Shown here in pieces: positions 23,688 through 35,386 of a DNA stretch of 64,000 nucleotides. The position numbers and the translations under genes are program-made. The stretch is from the NCBI RefSeq assembly GCF_002105755.1, contig NZ_CP020821.1:4278001-4342000 (forward strand), given 5' to 3'. Within the stretch, counting starts at the first letter, position 1; the number at the start of each line of letters is the position of its first letter. The notes beneath the pieces were generated by a model. The model was not told the origin of the DNA. It searched no databases and saw only the letters and a program-made list of their open reading frames with translations. The stretch is from Mycobacterium colombiense CECT 3035. GTDB taxonomy: Bacteria > Actinomycetota > Actinomycetes > Mycobacteriales > Mycobacteriaceae.

Positions 23688-23718
23688 ATTCGCCCCGGCA
23701 TCGCACGCCGGGGCGAAT
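23688..23718 (+). terminator. hairpin terminator after dps
   Basis: Perfect 12-base inverted repeat ATTCGCCCCGGC / GCCGGGGCGAAT with a seven-base loop, 29 bases after the dps stop. The following TGTC is only weakly T-rich, as is common in mycobacteria. Confidence 0.7.
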
Positions 23719-23804
23719 GTCTTGGCGGGCATGCGGGCCGAGCGCTCCGGAATAAGTGGACCGTAGTCCGGTTATATAAGGCATCCAATATATGAGGAGG
23801 CCAG

Positions 23805-24791
23805 ATGCCTGCAGTTACGGCTAACACGCTGACGTTGCCACGAGTCAGCGGTCCCGGCCCCGCCGACACCGAGCGGCCGGTCCGATCGATCACCACCGGC
23901 CCTCGCGGCTACGAGGGCGAGGGTTTCCCCGTGGTCCGCGCGTTTGCGGGAGTCAGCTCCGCCGCGCTGGATCCCTTTGTGCACATGGACCAGATGGGCG
24001 AGGTCGACTACCAGCCGGGGGAGCCCCGGGGCACCGACTGGCATCCGCACCGCGGCTTCGAGACGGTCACCTACATGCTCGACGGGAAGTTCGCGCACCA
24101 GGACTCGCACGGTGGTGGCGGCCTGATCACCGACGGCGCGACGCAGTGGATGACGGCCGGCTCGGGCATCCTGCACATCGAGACGCCGCCGGCCGAGCTG
24201 GTCGACAGCGGCGGGCTCTTCCATGGCGTCCAGCTCTGGGTGAACCTGCCCAAGAAAGACAAGTTCGCGCCCCCGCGCTATCAGTCCATCGAAGGCGGCG
24301 ACGCCGCGTTGCTCGCGTCCGAGGACGGCGGGGCGCTGATCCGCGTCATCGCCGGCGACATCGACGGCCACCGGGGCCCCGGCATCACCCACACCCCGAT
24401 CACCCTGGCGCACGCGACCGTCGAGAACGGGGCCCAACTGAACATCCCGTGGCGGCGCGACTTCAACGCGCTGGTGTACGTGCTGTCCGGCAGCGGTTAC
24501 GTCGGCCCGGTGGCCCACCCGGTCCACCAGGGCCAGTTGGCGGTCCTGGGCCCCGGCGACCGGATCACCGTGGGGGCCCGGCCGGATTCCGGTACCACGC
24601 CCGTTCGCGGAGCCATTGATTTGCTGCTGCTGGGCGGCCGTCCGATTCGCGAGCCGGTATTCCACTACGGGCCTTTCGTGATGAACACCCGCGCAGAATT
24701 GATCGAGGCGCTCGAGGACTACCAGGCCGGGAAATTTGGCAGCATTCCGCCAAATGCGCTAATGCCGCACCGCGGGGGTGGCACACTCTAG
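23805..24791 (+). CDS. pirin family protein
   Basis: Bicupin pirin of 328 residues. The N-terminal cupin has the metal-binding segment HPHRGFETVTYML near residue 83-95, with a further histidine-rich GGGGLITDGATQWMTAGSGILHIE region; the C-terminal pirin_C domain follows. Some pirins are quercetin 2,3-dioxygenases, others are transcription cofactors; no specific role can be assigned. ATG 23805 follows GAGGAGG. The TetR gene starts two bases after its stop, so the two are one operon. Confidence 0.93.
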   Translation: MPAVTANTLTLPRVSGPGPADTERPVRSITTGPRGYEGEGFPVVRAFAGVSSAALDPFVHMDQMGEVDYQPGEPRGTDWHPHRGFETVTYMLDGKFAHQDSHGGGGLITDGATQWMTAGSGILHIETPPAELVDSGGLFHGVQLWVNLPKKDKFAPPRYQSIEGGDAALLASEDGGALIRVIAGDIDGHRGPGITHTPITLAHATVENGAQLNIPWRRDFNALVYVLSGSGYVGPVAHPVHQGQLAVLGPGDRITVGARPDSGTTPVRGAIDLLLLGGRPIREPVFHYGPFVMNTRAELIEALEDYQAGKFGSIPPNALMPHRGGGTL

Positions 24792-24793
24792 CA

Positions 24794-25429
24794 ATGCTCC
24801 CACGGGGGAACCGCAGGCCAGGGCGTCCGCCTGCCGCCAAGGCCGACGAGACGCGGCAGCGGATCATCCAAGCTGCCCGTTTGGTCTTCAGTGAACGCGG
24901 CTACGACGGCGCGACGTTCCAGGCCATCGCGGCGCGCGCGGATCTCACCCGGCCCGCGATCAACCATTACTTCTCGAGCAAGCGGGCGCTTTATCGGGAG
25001 GTTCTGGATGACACCAACGAATTCGTGATCGGAGCCGGGATCAAGCAGGCCGAGCGTGAGACCACGCTGGCGGCGCAGCTGACCGCATTCATTGCCGAAG
25101 CGACCAGAGCCAATTCGAAGAATCCCGCGGGATCTGCCTTTTTAATCACCGGCGTGCTGGAATCGCAGCGGCATCCGGATTTGACGGGGACCGATAACGA
25201 TTCCGTGCGGATCGCCCGCGATTTTCTGCTGCGCGTCATCAACGAGGCGATCGAGCGCGGCGAAATCGTGGCGGACGTCGACGCGACGGTGATGGCCGAG
25301 GCGCTGCTCGTTCTCGTCTGCGGGGTGGGCGTGTATGCGGGCTACGTGGAGAGCCCGGAAAACCTGCTGGCGCTCGTCGGCGTGATGCGCCAGCTGCTGG
25401 AAGGCGCGTTTCGCAAGCCGGAGGCCTAG
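24794..25429 (+). CDS. TetR family regulator (Rv0144-like)
   Basis: TetR repressor of 211 residues. An N-terminal basic stretch ([20 protein letters not shown]) precedes the helix-turn-helix at about residues 35-60 ([19 protein letters not shown]), nearly identical in style to M. tuberculosis Rv0144. It is downstream of pirin by two bases and upstream of the methyltransferases by 76. It could control either. ATG at 24794 gives MLPRGNRR; no better start is available. Ligand unknown. Confidence 0.9.
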   Translation: MLPRGNRRPGRPPAAKADETRQRIIQAARLVFSERGYDGATFQAIAARADLTRPAINHYFSSKRALYREVLDDTNEFVIGAGIKQAERETTLAAQLTAFIAEATRANSKNPAGSAFLITGVLESQRHPDLTGTDNDSVRIARDFLLRVINEAIERGEIVADVDATVMAEALLVLVCGVGVYAGYVESPENLLALVGVMRQLLEGAFRKPEA

Positions 25430-25505
25430 CAGCGCGCCGAGGCGCAGTGAAGTTGCCCACAAAGCGTATAGGCTAACTAACTTATCCCGGTACCATGGGC
25501 GAGAT

Positions 25506-27414
<1,909 letters not shown>

Positions 27415-27523
27415 CCGCCCGCGCCGCATCCGGCCGGCGCGCGCCACGTCGCACGTCCGCCGTGGGCTCGCGGCGGCGGCTACCGGGAATTCGCCTGGTC
27501 ATCAGGGACAATGGTCACTCATT

Positions 27524-29089
27524 ATGGCCAGTGGCGAAGCCGATCGATCGCACCGCTGGGCGCTGCGAAAGGGCAGGTTCGTTGCCGCCGTCGCTTCGGC
27601 CGCGGTCATGGCGATCACCGGCATGGGCTGGACGGGCTATCACACCGCGCTGGGCAAGATCATCATCTCGCATGCACTGTCGAACGCGGCCACGACGCTG
27701 GACGGCAACCAGAACATCCTGCTGATGGGCCTGGACAGCCGGCTGGACCAGAACGGTAAGCCACTGCCGCAGGACGTCTACGAGGCGCTGCACGCCGGTG
27801 ACGAGAGCTCGGGCGGCTACAACGCCAATGTCCTTATCGTCGTGCATATTTCGGACGGCGACGGCCCGGTCACCGCCATATCCATCCCGCGTGACGACTA
27901 CGCGGAGTTGCCGGGGTGCCCGGGTTCGGTGTGCGCCGGCAAGATCAAGCAGGCATACGGGCTGGCCTACCAGCAGTCGCTGAATTCGCAGGCGGCCGGG
28001 AATTCCGGCGGGGCGGGCGCCAACAACCTGACCGCTCGCGAGCAGACCGCGCGCGAGGCAGGCCGCAAGGCCGAGATCAACGCCGTCAACGACTTCCTCG
28101 GCATCTCGGTGGACCACTTCGTCGAGGTCACGCTGGGCGCGTTCTTCCAAATCGCCAAGGCCGTCGAGCCGATCACGGTGTGCCTCAACGCCGATACCCG
28201 GGACAGCTATTCGGGTGCAGACTTCCACCAGGGGGTCCAACGCATCGATGCCGCCGACGCGATGGCGTTCGTGCGGCAGCGGCGCGACGAAAACGACGGC
28301 TCCTTCACCGATTTCGACCGCACGCGGCGACAGCAGGCGTTCCTGGTGTCGCTGGTGAACGCGGCCCGCAGCGGCGGCGCGCTGTCCAGCGTGAGCGGGC
28401 TGCGCAAACTGCTGCAGGTCGCCCGCGACAACGTCGCCGTCGACGACGGCCTGGACATCATGGAATTCGCTTCGCGCGCCACGCAACTGAGCGAGCGGCC
28501 GCTGTCGCTCTACACCCTGCCGATCGCCGGATTCGGCAAAGACGCCAACGGGTCCGACATCAATCAGGTCGACCTGCCGACCATCCGGCGCATCGTCAAC
28601 GAGCGCTTCATGTCGGATACACCGGTCGCGCTGCAGGCCGCATCACCGGCCGCCCAGCCACTGCCCGCGCCGGCCGAACCCGCGATTCTGGACGTCGTCA
28701 ACGCCACCTCACGGGACGGGCTCGCCGGCGCCGTCGAGGAGGCCTTCGCCGGCCGCGGCTTCACCCGCGGCAGCGCCACCACCGCGGCGGTCCCGGCCGA
28801 CGACAGCGTCATCGAGTACGGCCCCGGGGCCGACCGGGCCGCACAGGTCCTGGCCGATCAACTGCACCTGCCGGCGACGGCGAACAACGACGTGGCCGCC
28901 GGCACCGTGCGGCTGACCGTGGGAGCGCATTTTCCCGCGGGGGACTACCTGGCCCACCCCGGTGCGACGACCGACCTGTCCGGGTCCGGGCAGGTGAGTG
29001 CCGTGGCCGCCACCGGAACCGGCGACCGCGCCCCGGCCCCGACCGACCTCAGCCAGATGACCGCCGCGAACGTCCCCTGCGTCAAGTAA
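27524..29089 (+). CDS. LytR-CpsA-Psr family cell-wall ligase
   Basis: LCP-family transferase of 521 residues. Domains in order: short cytoplasmic N terminus, a membrane segment at about residues 18-40, the extracellular LCP domain (about 70-300, with GLDSR and SIPRDDY motifs and the FVRQRRD arginine segment), and a C-terminal LytR_C domain (about 385-500). LCP proteins attach arabinogalactan or similar polymers to peptidoglycan. It resembles the CpsA/Lcp group (Rv3484). It is inserted between the Rv0146-like and Rv0147-like genes. ATG at 27524. Confidence 0.9.
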   Translation: MASGEADRSHRWALRKGRFVAAVASAAVMAITGMGWTGYHTALGKIIISHALSNAATTLDGNQNILLMGLDSRLDQNGKPLPQDVYEALHAGDESSGGYNANVLIVVHISDGDGPVTAISIPRDDYAELPGCPGSVCAGKIKQAYGLAYQQSLNSQAAGNSGGAGANNLTAREQTAREAGRKAEINAVNDFLGISVDHFVEVTLGAFFQIAKAVEPITVCLNADTRDSYSGADFHQGVQRIDAADAMAFVRQRRDENDGSFTDFDRTRRQQAFLVSLVNAARSGGALSSVSGLRKLLQVARDNVAVDDGLDIMEFASRATQLSERPLSLYTLPIAGFGKDANGSDINQVDLPTIRRIVNERFMSDTPVALQAASPAAQPLPAPAEPAILDVVNATSRDGLAGAVEEAFAGRGFTRGSATTAAVPADDSVIEYGPGADRAAQVLADQLHLPATANNDVAAGTVRLTVGAHFPAGDYLAHPGATTDLSGSGQVSAVAATGTGDRAPAPTDLSQMTAANVPCVK

Positions 29090-29199
29090 CCGGGTTTGGC
29101 CGGATCCTTTCTATTGCTCTCCCAACCGGATGGTTAGTATCGCGGTTATCACCGATGAGCGGCCGCCACGCGGCGGGACCCTGCTCGGGAAGGACAATG

Positions 29200-30630
29200 A
29201 TGACCACCGAATCGGTTGCATCGAAGGCCTCGCTTTCCAAGGACTCCACGAACGGGACCGCACCGGTCGATATCCCCGCAACCGTTGCCCGGCTTCGCCA
29301 GACCTTCGCGACCGGACGCACCCGCGACATCGAATGGCGCAAGCGCCAGCTGCTGGCGCTGGAGAAGATGATGAACGACAACGAGGGCGCCATCATGGAG
29401 GCCCTCGCCAAGGATCTGGGCCGCGGCCCGTTCGAGGCCTGGCTCGCCGATATCGCCAGCACCTCGGGTGAGGCCAAGGACGCGGCGAAGAACGTCAAGA
29501 AGTGGACGCGCCGCAAGTACCGGCTGTTGGAGATGTCGCAACTGCCCGGGCGGGGCTGGATCGAGTACGAGCCGTACGGGACCGTGCTGATCATCGGCGC
29601 GTGGAACTTCCCGTTCGTCTTGACACTTGGCCCCGCGGTCGGCGCCATCGCGGCGGGCAACACGGTGGTCATGAAGCCCTCGGAGGTGTGCCCGGCGTCG
29701 TCGGCGGTGATGGCCGACTTGGTGCCGAAATACCTCGACAACGACGCGATCGCCGTGATCGAGGGCGACGCCGCGTGCAGCCAGGAACTCATCGCGCAGG
29801 GCTTCGACCACATCTGCTTCACCGGTGGCACCGAGATCGGCCGCAAGGTGTACGAGGCCGCCGCACCGCATCTGACCCCGGTCACCCTCGAACTCGGCGG
29901 CAAGAGCCCCGTGATCGTGGCGGCGGACGCGGACGTGGACGTCGCGGCCAAGCGCATTGCCTGGACCAAGCTGATCAACTCCGGTCAGATCTGCATCGCC
30001 CCGGACTACGTGCTCGCCGACGCGAAGATCCGCGACGAACTCGTCGCCAAGATCAAGGACGCGATCACGACGTTCGAGGCGAACAATCCCGCCGGAAAGC
30101 GCATCGTCAACGAGCGCCACTTCGCACGGCTCACCGCATCGCTGGCAGCGACCAAGGGCGACGTCGTCGCCGGCGGCGGTTCGGACGCGTCGAACATCAG
30201 CATCCAGCCCACCGTCGTGGTCGACCCCGACCCCTCCGAATCGCTGATGACCGACGAGATCTTCGGACCGATCCTGCCGATCGTGACCGTCCAATCCCTG
30301 GACGAGGCAATCAGTTTCGTGAACTCCCGGCCCAAACCGCTGGCCGCTTACCTGTTCACCAAGACCAAGAGCATTCGCGAGCGGGTGATCAAGGAGGTCG
30401 CCGCGGGCGGCATGGTGATCAACCACCTGCTGTTCCACTTCGCCACCAACAAACTGCCGTTCGGCGGTGTCGGCCCTTCGGGGATGGGCGCGTATCACGG
30501 CAAGTTCGGCTTCGAGCAGTTCAGCCACCGCAAAGCCGTGATGACCAAGCCGACCCGACCCGATGTCGGCGCGTTCATCTATCCCCCGTATACAGAAAAG
30601 GCTTTGAAGCTCGCCAAACGGCTGTTCTGA
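29200..30630 (+). CDS. aldehyde dehydrogenase (Rv0147-like)
   Basis: NAD(P)-dependent aldehyde dehydrogenase, about 476 residues (Rv0147 has 506). The cofactor region has WNFPFVLTLGP, the glutamate region is LELGGKSP near residue 230, and the catalytic cysteine lies in SGQICIAPDY near residue 265. It resembles the fatty-aldehyde (ALDH3-type) group, without the N-terminal extension. Two adjacent ATGs occur at 29197 and 29200; the second has better spacing from GGAAGG. The SDR gene follows after 12 bases, so the two form one unit. Confidence 0.93.
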   Translation: MTTESVASKASLSKDSTNGTAPVDIPATVARLRQTFATGRTRDIEWRKRQLLALEKMMNDNEGAIMEALAKDLGRGPFEAWLADIASTSGEAKDAAKNVKKWTRRKYRLLEMSQLPGRGWIEYEPYGTVLIIGAWNFPFVLTLGPAVGAIAAGNTVVMKPSEVCPASSAVMADLVPKYLDNDAIAVIEGDAACSQELIAQGFDHICFTGGTEIGRKVYEAAAPHLTPVTLELGGKSPVIVAADADVDVAAKRIAWTKLINSGQICIAPDYVLADAKIRDELVAKIKDAITTFEANNPAGKRIVNERHFARLTASLAATKGDVVAGGGSDASNISIQPTVVVDPDPSESLMTDEIFGPILPIVTVQSLDEAISFVNSRPKPLAAYLFTKTKSIRERVIKEVAAGGMVINHLLFHFATNKLPFGGVGPSGMGAYHGKFGFEQFSHRKAVMTKPTRPDVGAFIYPPYTEKALKLAKRLF

Positions 30631-30642
30631 GAGAGGAAACCA

Positions 30643-31506
30643 ATGCCCGGAGTGCAGGATCGCGTCATCGTCGTCACCGGAGCCGGCGGAGGACTGGGCC
30701 GTGAGTATGCCCGGACCCTCGCCAAGGAGGGCGCCAGCGTCGTCGTCAACGACCTCGGCGGTTCGCGTGACGGAACGGGCGCCGGCCACAACATGGCCGA
30801 CGAAGTGGTCAAGGAGATCAAGGACGCCGGCGGGCGGGCGGTCGCCAACTACGACAGCGTCGCCGAGCCCGAGGGCGCCGAGAACATCATCAAAACCGCG
30901 CTCGACGAATTCGGCGCCGTGCACGGCGTGGTCAGCAACGCCGGCATCCTGCGCGACGGCACCTTCCACAAGATGTCGTTCGAGAACTGGGACGCCGTGC
31001 TCAAGGTGCACCTCTACGGCGGCTACAACGTCATCCGCGCCGCGTGGCCGCACTTCCGCGAGCAGAGCTTCGGCCGCGTGGTCGTCGCCACCTCCACCAG
31101 CGGGCTGTTCGGCAACTTCGGCCAAACCAACTACGGCGCGGCCAAACTCGGCCTGGTCGGCCTGATCAACAGCCTGGCGCTGGAGGGTGCGAAGTACAAC
31201 ATCCACGCCAACGCCGTCGCCCCGATCGCGGCGACCCGCATGACCGAGGACATCCTTCCCAAGGAAGTGCTCGAGAAGCTGACGCCCGAGTATGTCGCCC
31301 CGGTGGTGGCCTACCTGTGCACCGAGGAAAACCCCAACAGTGCTTCGGTTTTCGTGGTCGGTGGCGGCAAGGTGCAGCGTGTCGCGCTGTTCCAGAACAA
31401 GGGCGTCAACTACGACCAGCCGCCGACGGTGGAAGACATCGCCTCGCAGTGGGGCGAGATCACCGACCTGTCCGCGGCGAAGCAGGCCGATTTCAAGCTG
31501 GGGTAA
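30643..31506 (+). CDS. short-chain dehydrogenase (Rv0148-like)
   Basis: SDR of 287 residues, near-identical in style to M. tuberculosis Rv0148 (286). The NAD-binding TGAGGGLG is at residues 12-19, the NAG motif SNAGILRDGTF near 98, and the catalytic YxxxK is YGAAK (Tyr near 165). It belongs to the group related to the dehydrogenase part of peroxisomal multifunctional enzyme 2, so it probably oxidises a 3-hydroxyacyl-CoA. Co-transcribed with the aldehyde dehydrogenase 12 bases upstream. Confidence 0.94.
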   Translation: MPGVQDRVIVVTGAGGGLGREYARTLAKEGASVVVNDLGGSRDGTGAGHNMADEVVKEIKDAGGRAVANYDSVAEPEGAENIIKTALDEFGAVHGVVSNAGILRDGTFHKMSFENWDAVLKVHLYGGYNVIRAAWPHFREQSFGRVVVATSTSGLFGNFGQTNYGAAKLGLVGLINSLALEGAKYNIHANAVAPIAATRMTEDILPKEVLEKLTPEYVAPVVAYLCTEENPNSASVFVVGGGKVQRVALFQNKGVNYDQPPTVEDIASQWGEITDLSAAKQADFKLG

Positions 31507-31533
31507 GCCGGTCGCGACCGGGTGGTCCGCGAG

Positions 31534-32358
31534 TCAGGCGAGCAGTTCGCCGCGCAGGCGTTTTACGTCCGCCTCGCTGACCCCCGCGTCGCGCAGATAG
31601 TTGTTCAGCGACCCGAATTCCCGGTCGATGGTCTGGCGCGCGGCGTCCAGGTATTCGGGGCGTACGCCCAGGACACCGTCGGCCAGCCGGGCCTTGGTGA
31701 ATGTGACGACCTCCGGGGTCAATTCGACGTCGGACCGTTTCTGGATCATCTCGTAGATGTGGTCGCGCAGTTGGGGCACCGCGGCGTTGCTGCGCAGGTA
31801 GTCGGCGACGATGGTGTCGCGATCGACGTCGAGCACCTCCAGCACCGTGGCGATCACGAAACCCGTGCGGTCCTTGCCCGCGAAGCAGTGCGTGAGCACC
31901 GAGCGACCGGCGGCCAGCATCGAAAAGACTTGTCGCACAGCGCGTTGCGCCCCGTTGCGGGTCGGGAACTGCCGGTACTCGTCGATCATGTGCCGGACGG
32001 CGGCCTCGTTGACCTCTTCGTCGGATTGGCCGGTGTCACCCTCGAAGAGCCGCCGAAACGCGGTCTCGTGCGGCGCGTCGTCGTCGCTGGGCTGGTCGTC
32101 GCCGAGGTCGGGCAGGGGGAGCCGGTGAATCGCGATGCCGTCCGGAACCAGACCCGGACCGCGTCGGGTGACTTCCTGATTCGCCCGCAGGTCGGCGACG
32201 TCGGTGATGCCCAACTCGCGCAGCGTGGCGCGGCCCTGGTCGTCGAGCCGGCTCAACTCACCGGAGCGGAACAACCGCCCGGGCCGAAGGGCGGACGCGC
32301 CGTCGGCGACGTCGCGAAAGTTCCACGCTCCGGACAGTTCTCGCAACGCCTCGGTCAT
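31534..32358 (-). CDS. ptbB: protein tyrosine/lipid phosphatase PtbB
   Basis: Phosphatase of 274 residues corresponding to M. tuberculosis Rv0153c (PtpB), a secreted triple-specificity phosphatase that hydrolyses phosphotyrosine and phosphoinositides and acts on host macrophage signalling. The P-loop HCFAGKDRTG has the nucleophile Cys158 and Arg164. No classic signal peptide is seen, as in the tuberculosis protein. ATG at 32358 overlaps the fadE2 stop by four bases (ATGA), so fadE2 and ptbB are coupled. Confidence 0.95.
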   Translation of the reverse strand: MTEALRELSGAWNFRDVADGASALRPGRLFRSGELSRLDDQGRATLRELGITDVADLRANQEVTRRGPGLVPDGIAIHRLPLPDLGDDQPSDDDAPHETAFRRLFEGDTGQSDEEVNEAAVRHMIDEYRQFPTRNGAQRAVRQVFSMLAAGRSVLTHCFAGKDRTGFVIATVLEVLDVDRDTIVADYLRSNAAVPQLRDHIYEMIQKRSDVELTPEVVTFTKARLADGVLGVRPEYLDAARQTIDREFGSLNNYLRDAGVSEADVKRLRGELLA

Positions 32359-33583
32359 TCTCCGGTGACCGCCGCGGCGAAGGCCGACTGTTCGCGGCCG
32401 ATCTCGGTGCGCGCGATCGTTCGCATGTGCACCTCGTCGGGCCCGTCGAAAATCCGCATGGCGCGGTGCCAGCCGTAGAGGCGGGCCAGCACCGTGTCGT
32501 CGCTGACGCCGGCGGCGCCGTGCACCTGGATCGCGCGGTCGATGACGTCGCAGGCCACCTGCGGTGCCACCGCCTTGATCTGTGACACGAGCAGGTGGGC
32601 GGCCTTGTTGCCGTGCTGGTCGATGGTCCACGCGGCCTTCTCGCAGAGCAACCGGGCTTGGTCGATCTCGTTGCGGGACTTGGCAATCGCCTGCTGCACC
32701 AGGCCCTGGTCGGCCAGCGGCCGGCCGAAGGCGATGCGGTTGTTGGCGCGGTGCACCATCAGAGCCAGGGCGCGCTCGGCGCCGCCGAGCGCGCGCATGC
32801 AGTGGTGGATGCGGCCCGGGCCGAGCCGGGCCTGGGCGATGGCGAAGCCGCCGCCCTCCTCACCGAGCAGGTTGGTGGCCGGCACCCGGACGTTGTCGTA
32901 GACGATCTCGCAGTGCCCGTGCTGGTCCTGCCAGCCGAACACCGACGTGGAGCGCAGCACGCTCACGCCCGGGGTGTCGATCGGCACCAGCACCATCGAC
33001 TGCTGCTGGTGACTCGCGGCCTCGGGGTTGGTGCGGCCCATCACGATCAGGATCTTGCAGCGCGGGTCGGCTGCTCCCGAGGTCCACCACTTGCGCCCGT
33101 TGATGACGTAGTCGGAGCCGTCGCGCACGATGGCCGTCTGGATGTTGCGGGCGTCGCTGCTCGCGACGGCCGGCTCGGTCATCGAGAAGGCGCTGCGGAT
33201 CTCGCCGGCCAACAACGGCTCCAGCCACTGCTTGCGCTGCTCCTCGGTGGCGAACAGGTGCAGGGTCTCCATGTTCCCGGTGTCCGGCGCCGCGCAGTTG
33301 ACCGCCTCGGGTGCCAGCTCCAGGCTCCACCCGGTCAGCTCGGCCAGCGGGGCGTATTCGAGGTTGGTCAGCCCCGACTCGGCCGGCAGGAACAGGTTCC
33401 ACAGGCCGCGCTCCTTGGCCTTGGTTTTGAGTTCCTCGATGACGGGGGGAACGGTGTGATCGTTGGGCCGGCCTCGTGGCGGTAGCTGTCGTATTCGGCC
33501 TCGGCCGGAAAGACGAACTCGGTCATGAAGTCGGACAGTCGCTTGTGGTAGTCGCTGGCTTTGGCCGACATCGCGAAGTCCAT
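32355..33583 (-). pseudogene. fadE2: acyl-CoA dehydrogenase FadE2, interrupted by a one-base deletion
   Basis: The gene corresponds to Rv0154c, a beta-oxidation acyl-CoA dehydrogenase of about 403 residues. It starts at ATG 33583 and reads MDFAMSAKASDYHKRL through RHEAGP; at about 33463-33470 the frame shifts and the remainder continues one base back as NDHTVPPVIEELKTK to the stop at 32355. Restoring one base in the GGCCC run near 33467 would rejoin the two parts. Both parts are well conserved, with FSMTEPAVASSD, HCMRALGGAERAL and VHGAAGVSDDTV. This is either a sequencing error or a recent inactivation. It is upstream of and coupled to ptbB. Confidence 0.85.
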
Positions 33584-33687
33584 GCCCGTCACGATAGGAC
33601 ACGTGTCGAGTCGCCGCGTTTCCGGTCGTCAGCGCGATGCTTAAGCCGCGGTGAAACCGTGCCGGCGCGGGCGGCACGATAGAGGGC

Positions 33688-34149
33688 ATGAGTGAATCCC
33701 GCCCCCCGTTGCCTCCGTTCACCCACGAAACCGCGCTGCAGAAGGTGCAGGCCGCCGAGGACGCGTGGAACAGCTGCGATCCTGAGCGGGTCAGCCTGGC
33801 CTACACGGTCGATTCGCACTGGCGCAATCGGGGCGAGCGGATCATCGGCCGCAACGAGATCGTGGCGTTTTTGACCCGCAAGTGGGAGCGCGAGCTCGAT
33901 TACTCGCTGCGCAAGAGCCTGTGGAGCTTCAACGGCAACCGCATCGCCGTGCGGTTCCAGTACGAGTGCCACGACCAGTCCGGCCAGTGGTACCGCAGCT
34001 ACGGCAACGAGCTGTGGGAGTTCACCGAGTCGGGACTGATGGCGCGCCGCGAGGCCAGCATCAACGACGTGCCCATCGACGAATCGCAGCGCCGCTACTT
34101 CGGGCCCCGCCCGGAGTCCGAACACGGCCAGGAAATCCCGCTCTGGTAG
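33688..34149 (+). CDS. DUF1348 SnoaL-like protein
   Basis: A 153-residue NTF2-fold protein of the DUF1348 family, recognisable by [19 protein letters not shown] and the [23 protein letters not shown] region. The function is unknown. ATG at 33688. It is divergent from fadE2, 104 bases away, and precedes the transhydrogenase operon by 142 bases. It is an insertion relative to H37Rv. Confidence 0.88.
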   Translation: MSESRPPLPPFTHETALQKVQAAEDAWNSCDPERVSLAYTVDSHWRNRGERIIGRNEIVAFLTRKWERELDYSLRKSLWSFNGNRIAVRFQYECHDQSGQWYRSYGNELWEFTESGLMARREASINDVPIDESQRRYFGPRPESEHGQEIPLW

Positions 34150-34291
34150 CCGCACAACGGGGGTATCCCGCCGTGGGGGTTGGCGCGTCCATGGTGAAAC
34201 CTGGTTAAGGTAGCGAAGCGCGCGGCCGAGCCGGCGCCACGCCCATCGGCAGGGACAGTACGGGAAAGTACGGAAAGTAGATGTACGCGCC

Positions 34292-35386
34292 ATGACAAAT
34301 GCGCAGACGACGGTAGGAGTGGTCGCCGAATCCGGCGCCGACGAGCGGCGGGTCGCGCTGGTGCCGAAGGCGGTCGCGTCGCTGGTGAACAGCGGCGTGG
34401 CGGTGGTGGTCGAGTCCGGTGCGGGCGAACGGGCGCTGCTGCCCGACGCCCTGTACACCGAGGCCGGGGCCAGCATCGGGGACGCGTGGGCCGCCGACGT
34501 GGTGGTCAAGGTCGCGCCGCCGACCCAGGCCGAGGTCGCCAAGCTGCACAGCGGCCAGACGCTGATCGGTTTCCTCGCGCCGCGCAACGCCGAGAACTCG
34601 ATCGGTGCCCTGAAGCAGGCCGGCGTGCAGGCGTTCGCGCTCGAGGCCATCCCGCGGATCTCGCGGGCCCAGGCGATGGACGCGCTGTCGTCGCAGGGCA
34701 ACGTCTCCGGTTACAAGGCCGTGCTGCTCGCGGCGTCGGAGTCCACCCGGTTCTTCCCGATGCTGACGACGGCGGCCGGCACCGTGAAGCCCGCCACCGT
34801 GCTGGTGCTCGGCGTCGGCGTGGCCGGGCTGCAGGCGCTGGCGACGGCCAAGCGGCTGGGCGCGCGCACCACCGGGTACGACGTCCGACCCGAGGTGGCC
34901 GACCAGGTGCGCTCGGTGGGCGCGCAGTGGCTCGACATCGGCATCGACGCCTCCGGTGAGGGCGGCTACGCCCGAGAGCTCACCGACGAGGAGCGCGCCC
35001 AGCAGCAGAAGGCCCTGGAACTGGCGATCAGCGGGTTCGACGTCGTGATCACCACGGCGCTGGTCCCCGGACGCCCGGCGCCGCGCCTGGTCACCGCCGC
35101 CGCGGTCGAAGCGATGAAGCCCGGCAGTGTGGTGGTGGACCTCGCCGGCGAGACCGGGGGCAACTGCGAGCTCACCGAGCCCGGGCAGACGGTGGTCAAG
35201 CACGACGTCACCATCGCCTCGCCGCTGAACCTGCCGGCCACCATGCCCGAGCACGCCAGCGAGCTGTACAGCAAGAACATCACCGCCCTGCTGGACCTGC
35301 TGATCACCGACGGCAAGCTGGCTCCCGACTTCGACGACGAGGTCGTCGCGGAGTCATGTGTGACGCGCGATCGGAAGGACTCGTAG
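34292..35386 (+). CDS. pntAa: NAD(P) transhydrogenase subunit alpha, part 1 (PntAa)
   Basis: NAD(H)-binding domain I of proton-translocating transhydrogenase, 364 residues (Rv0155). The enzyme couples hydride transfer between NADH and NADP to proton movement, supplying NADPH. The second Rossmann motif VLVLGVGVAGLQAL lies near residue 172; the RxxDxR-like nucleotide contact YDVRPEV follows. Split PntAa/PntAb/PntB is the usual mycobacterial arrangement. The pntAb ATG abuts the stop. Confidence 0.96.
   Translation: MTNAQTTVGVVAESGADERRVALVPKAVASLVNSGVAVVVESGAGERALLPDALYTEAGASIGDAWAADVVVKVAPPTQAEVAKLHSGQTLIGFLAPRNAENSIGALKQAGVQAFALEAIPRISRAQAMDALSSQGNVSGYKAVLLAASESTRFFPMLTTAAGTVKPATVLVLGVGVAGLQALATAKRLGARTTGYDVRPEVADQVRSVGAQWLDIGIDASGEGGYARELTDEERAQQQKALELAISGFDVVITTALVPGRPAPRLVTAAAVEAMKPGSVVVDLAGETGGNCELTEPGQTVVKHDVTIASPLNLPATMPEHASELYSKNITALLDLLITDGKLAPDFDDEVVAESCVTRDRKDS

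Noticed and set aside
29090..29196. Promoter-like TTGCTC and TAGTAT before the aldehyde dehydrogenase
   Set aside because: The spacing is about 15 bases, shorter than usual, and the match is too weak to list as a feature.
29149..31206. A 685-codon open frame on the minus strand
   Set aside because: It lies opposite the clear aldehyde dehydrogenase and SDR genes; high GC content keeps antisense frames open, and its translation has no domain-like segments.
33463..33470. Programmed frameshifting in fadE2
   Set aside because: There is no slippery heptamer or following pseudoknot evident, and acyl-CoA dehydrogenases are not known to use it; a base loss or sequencing error is simpler.
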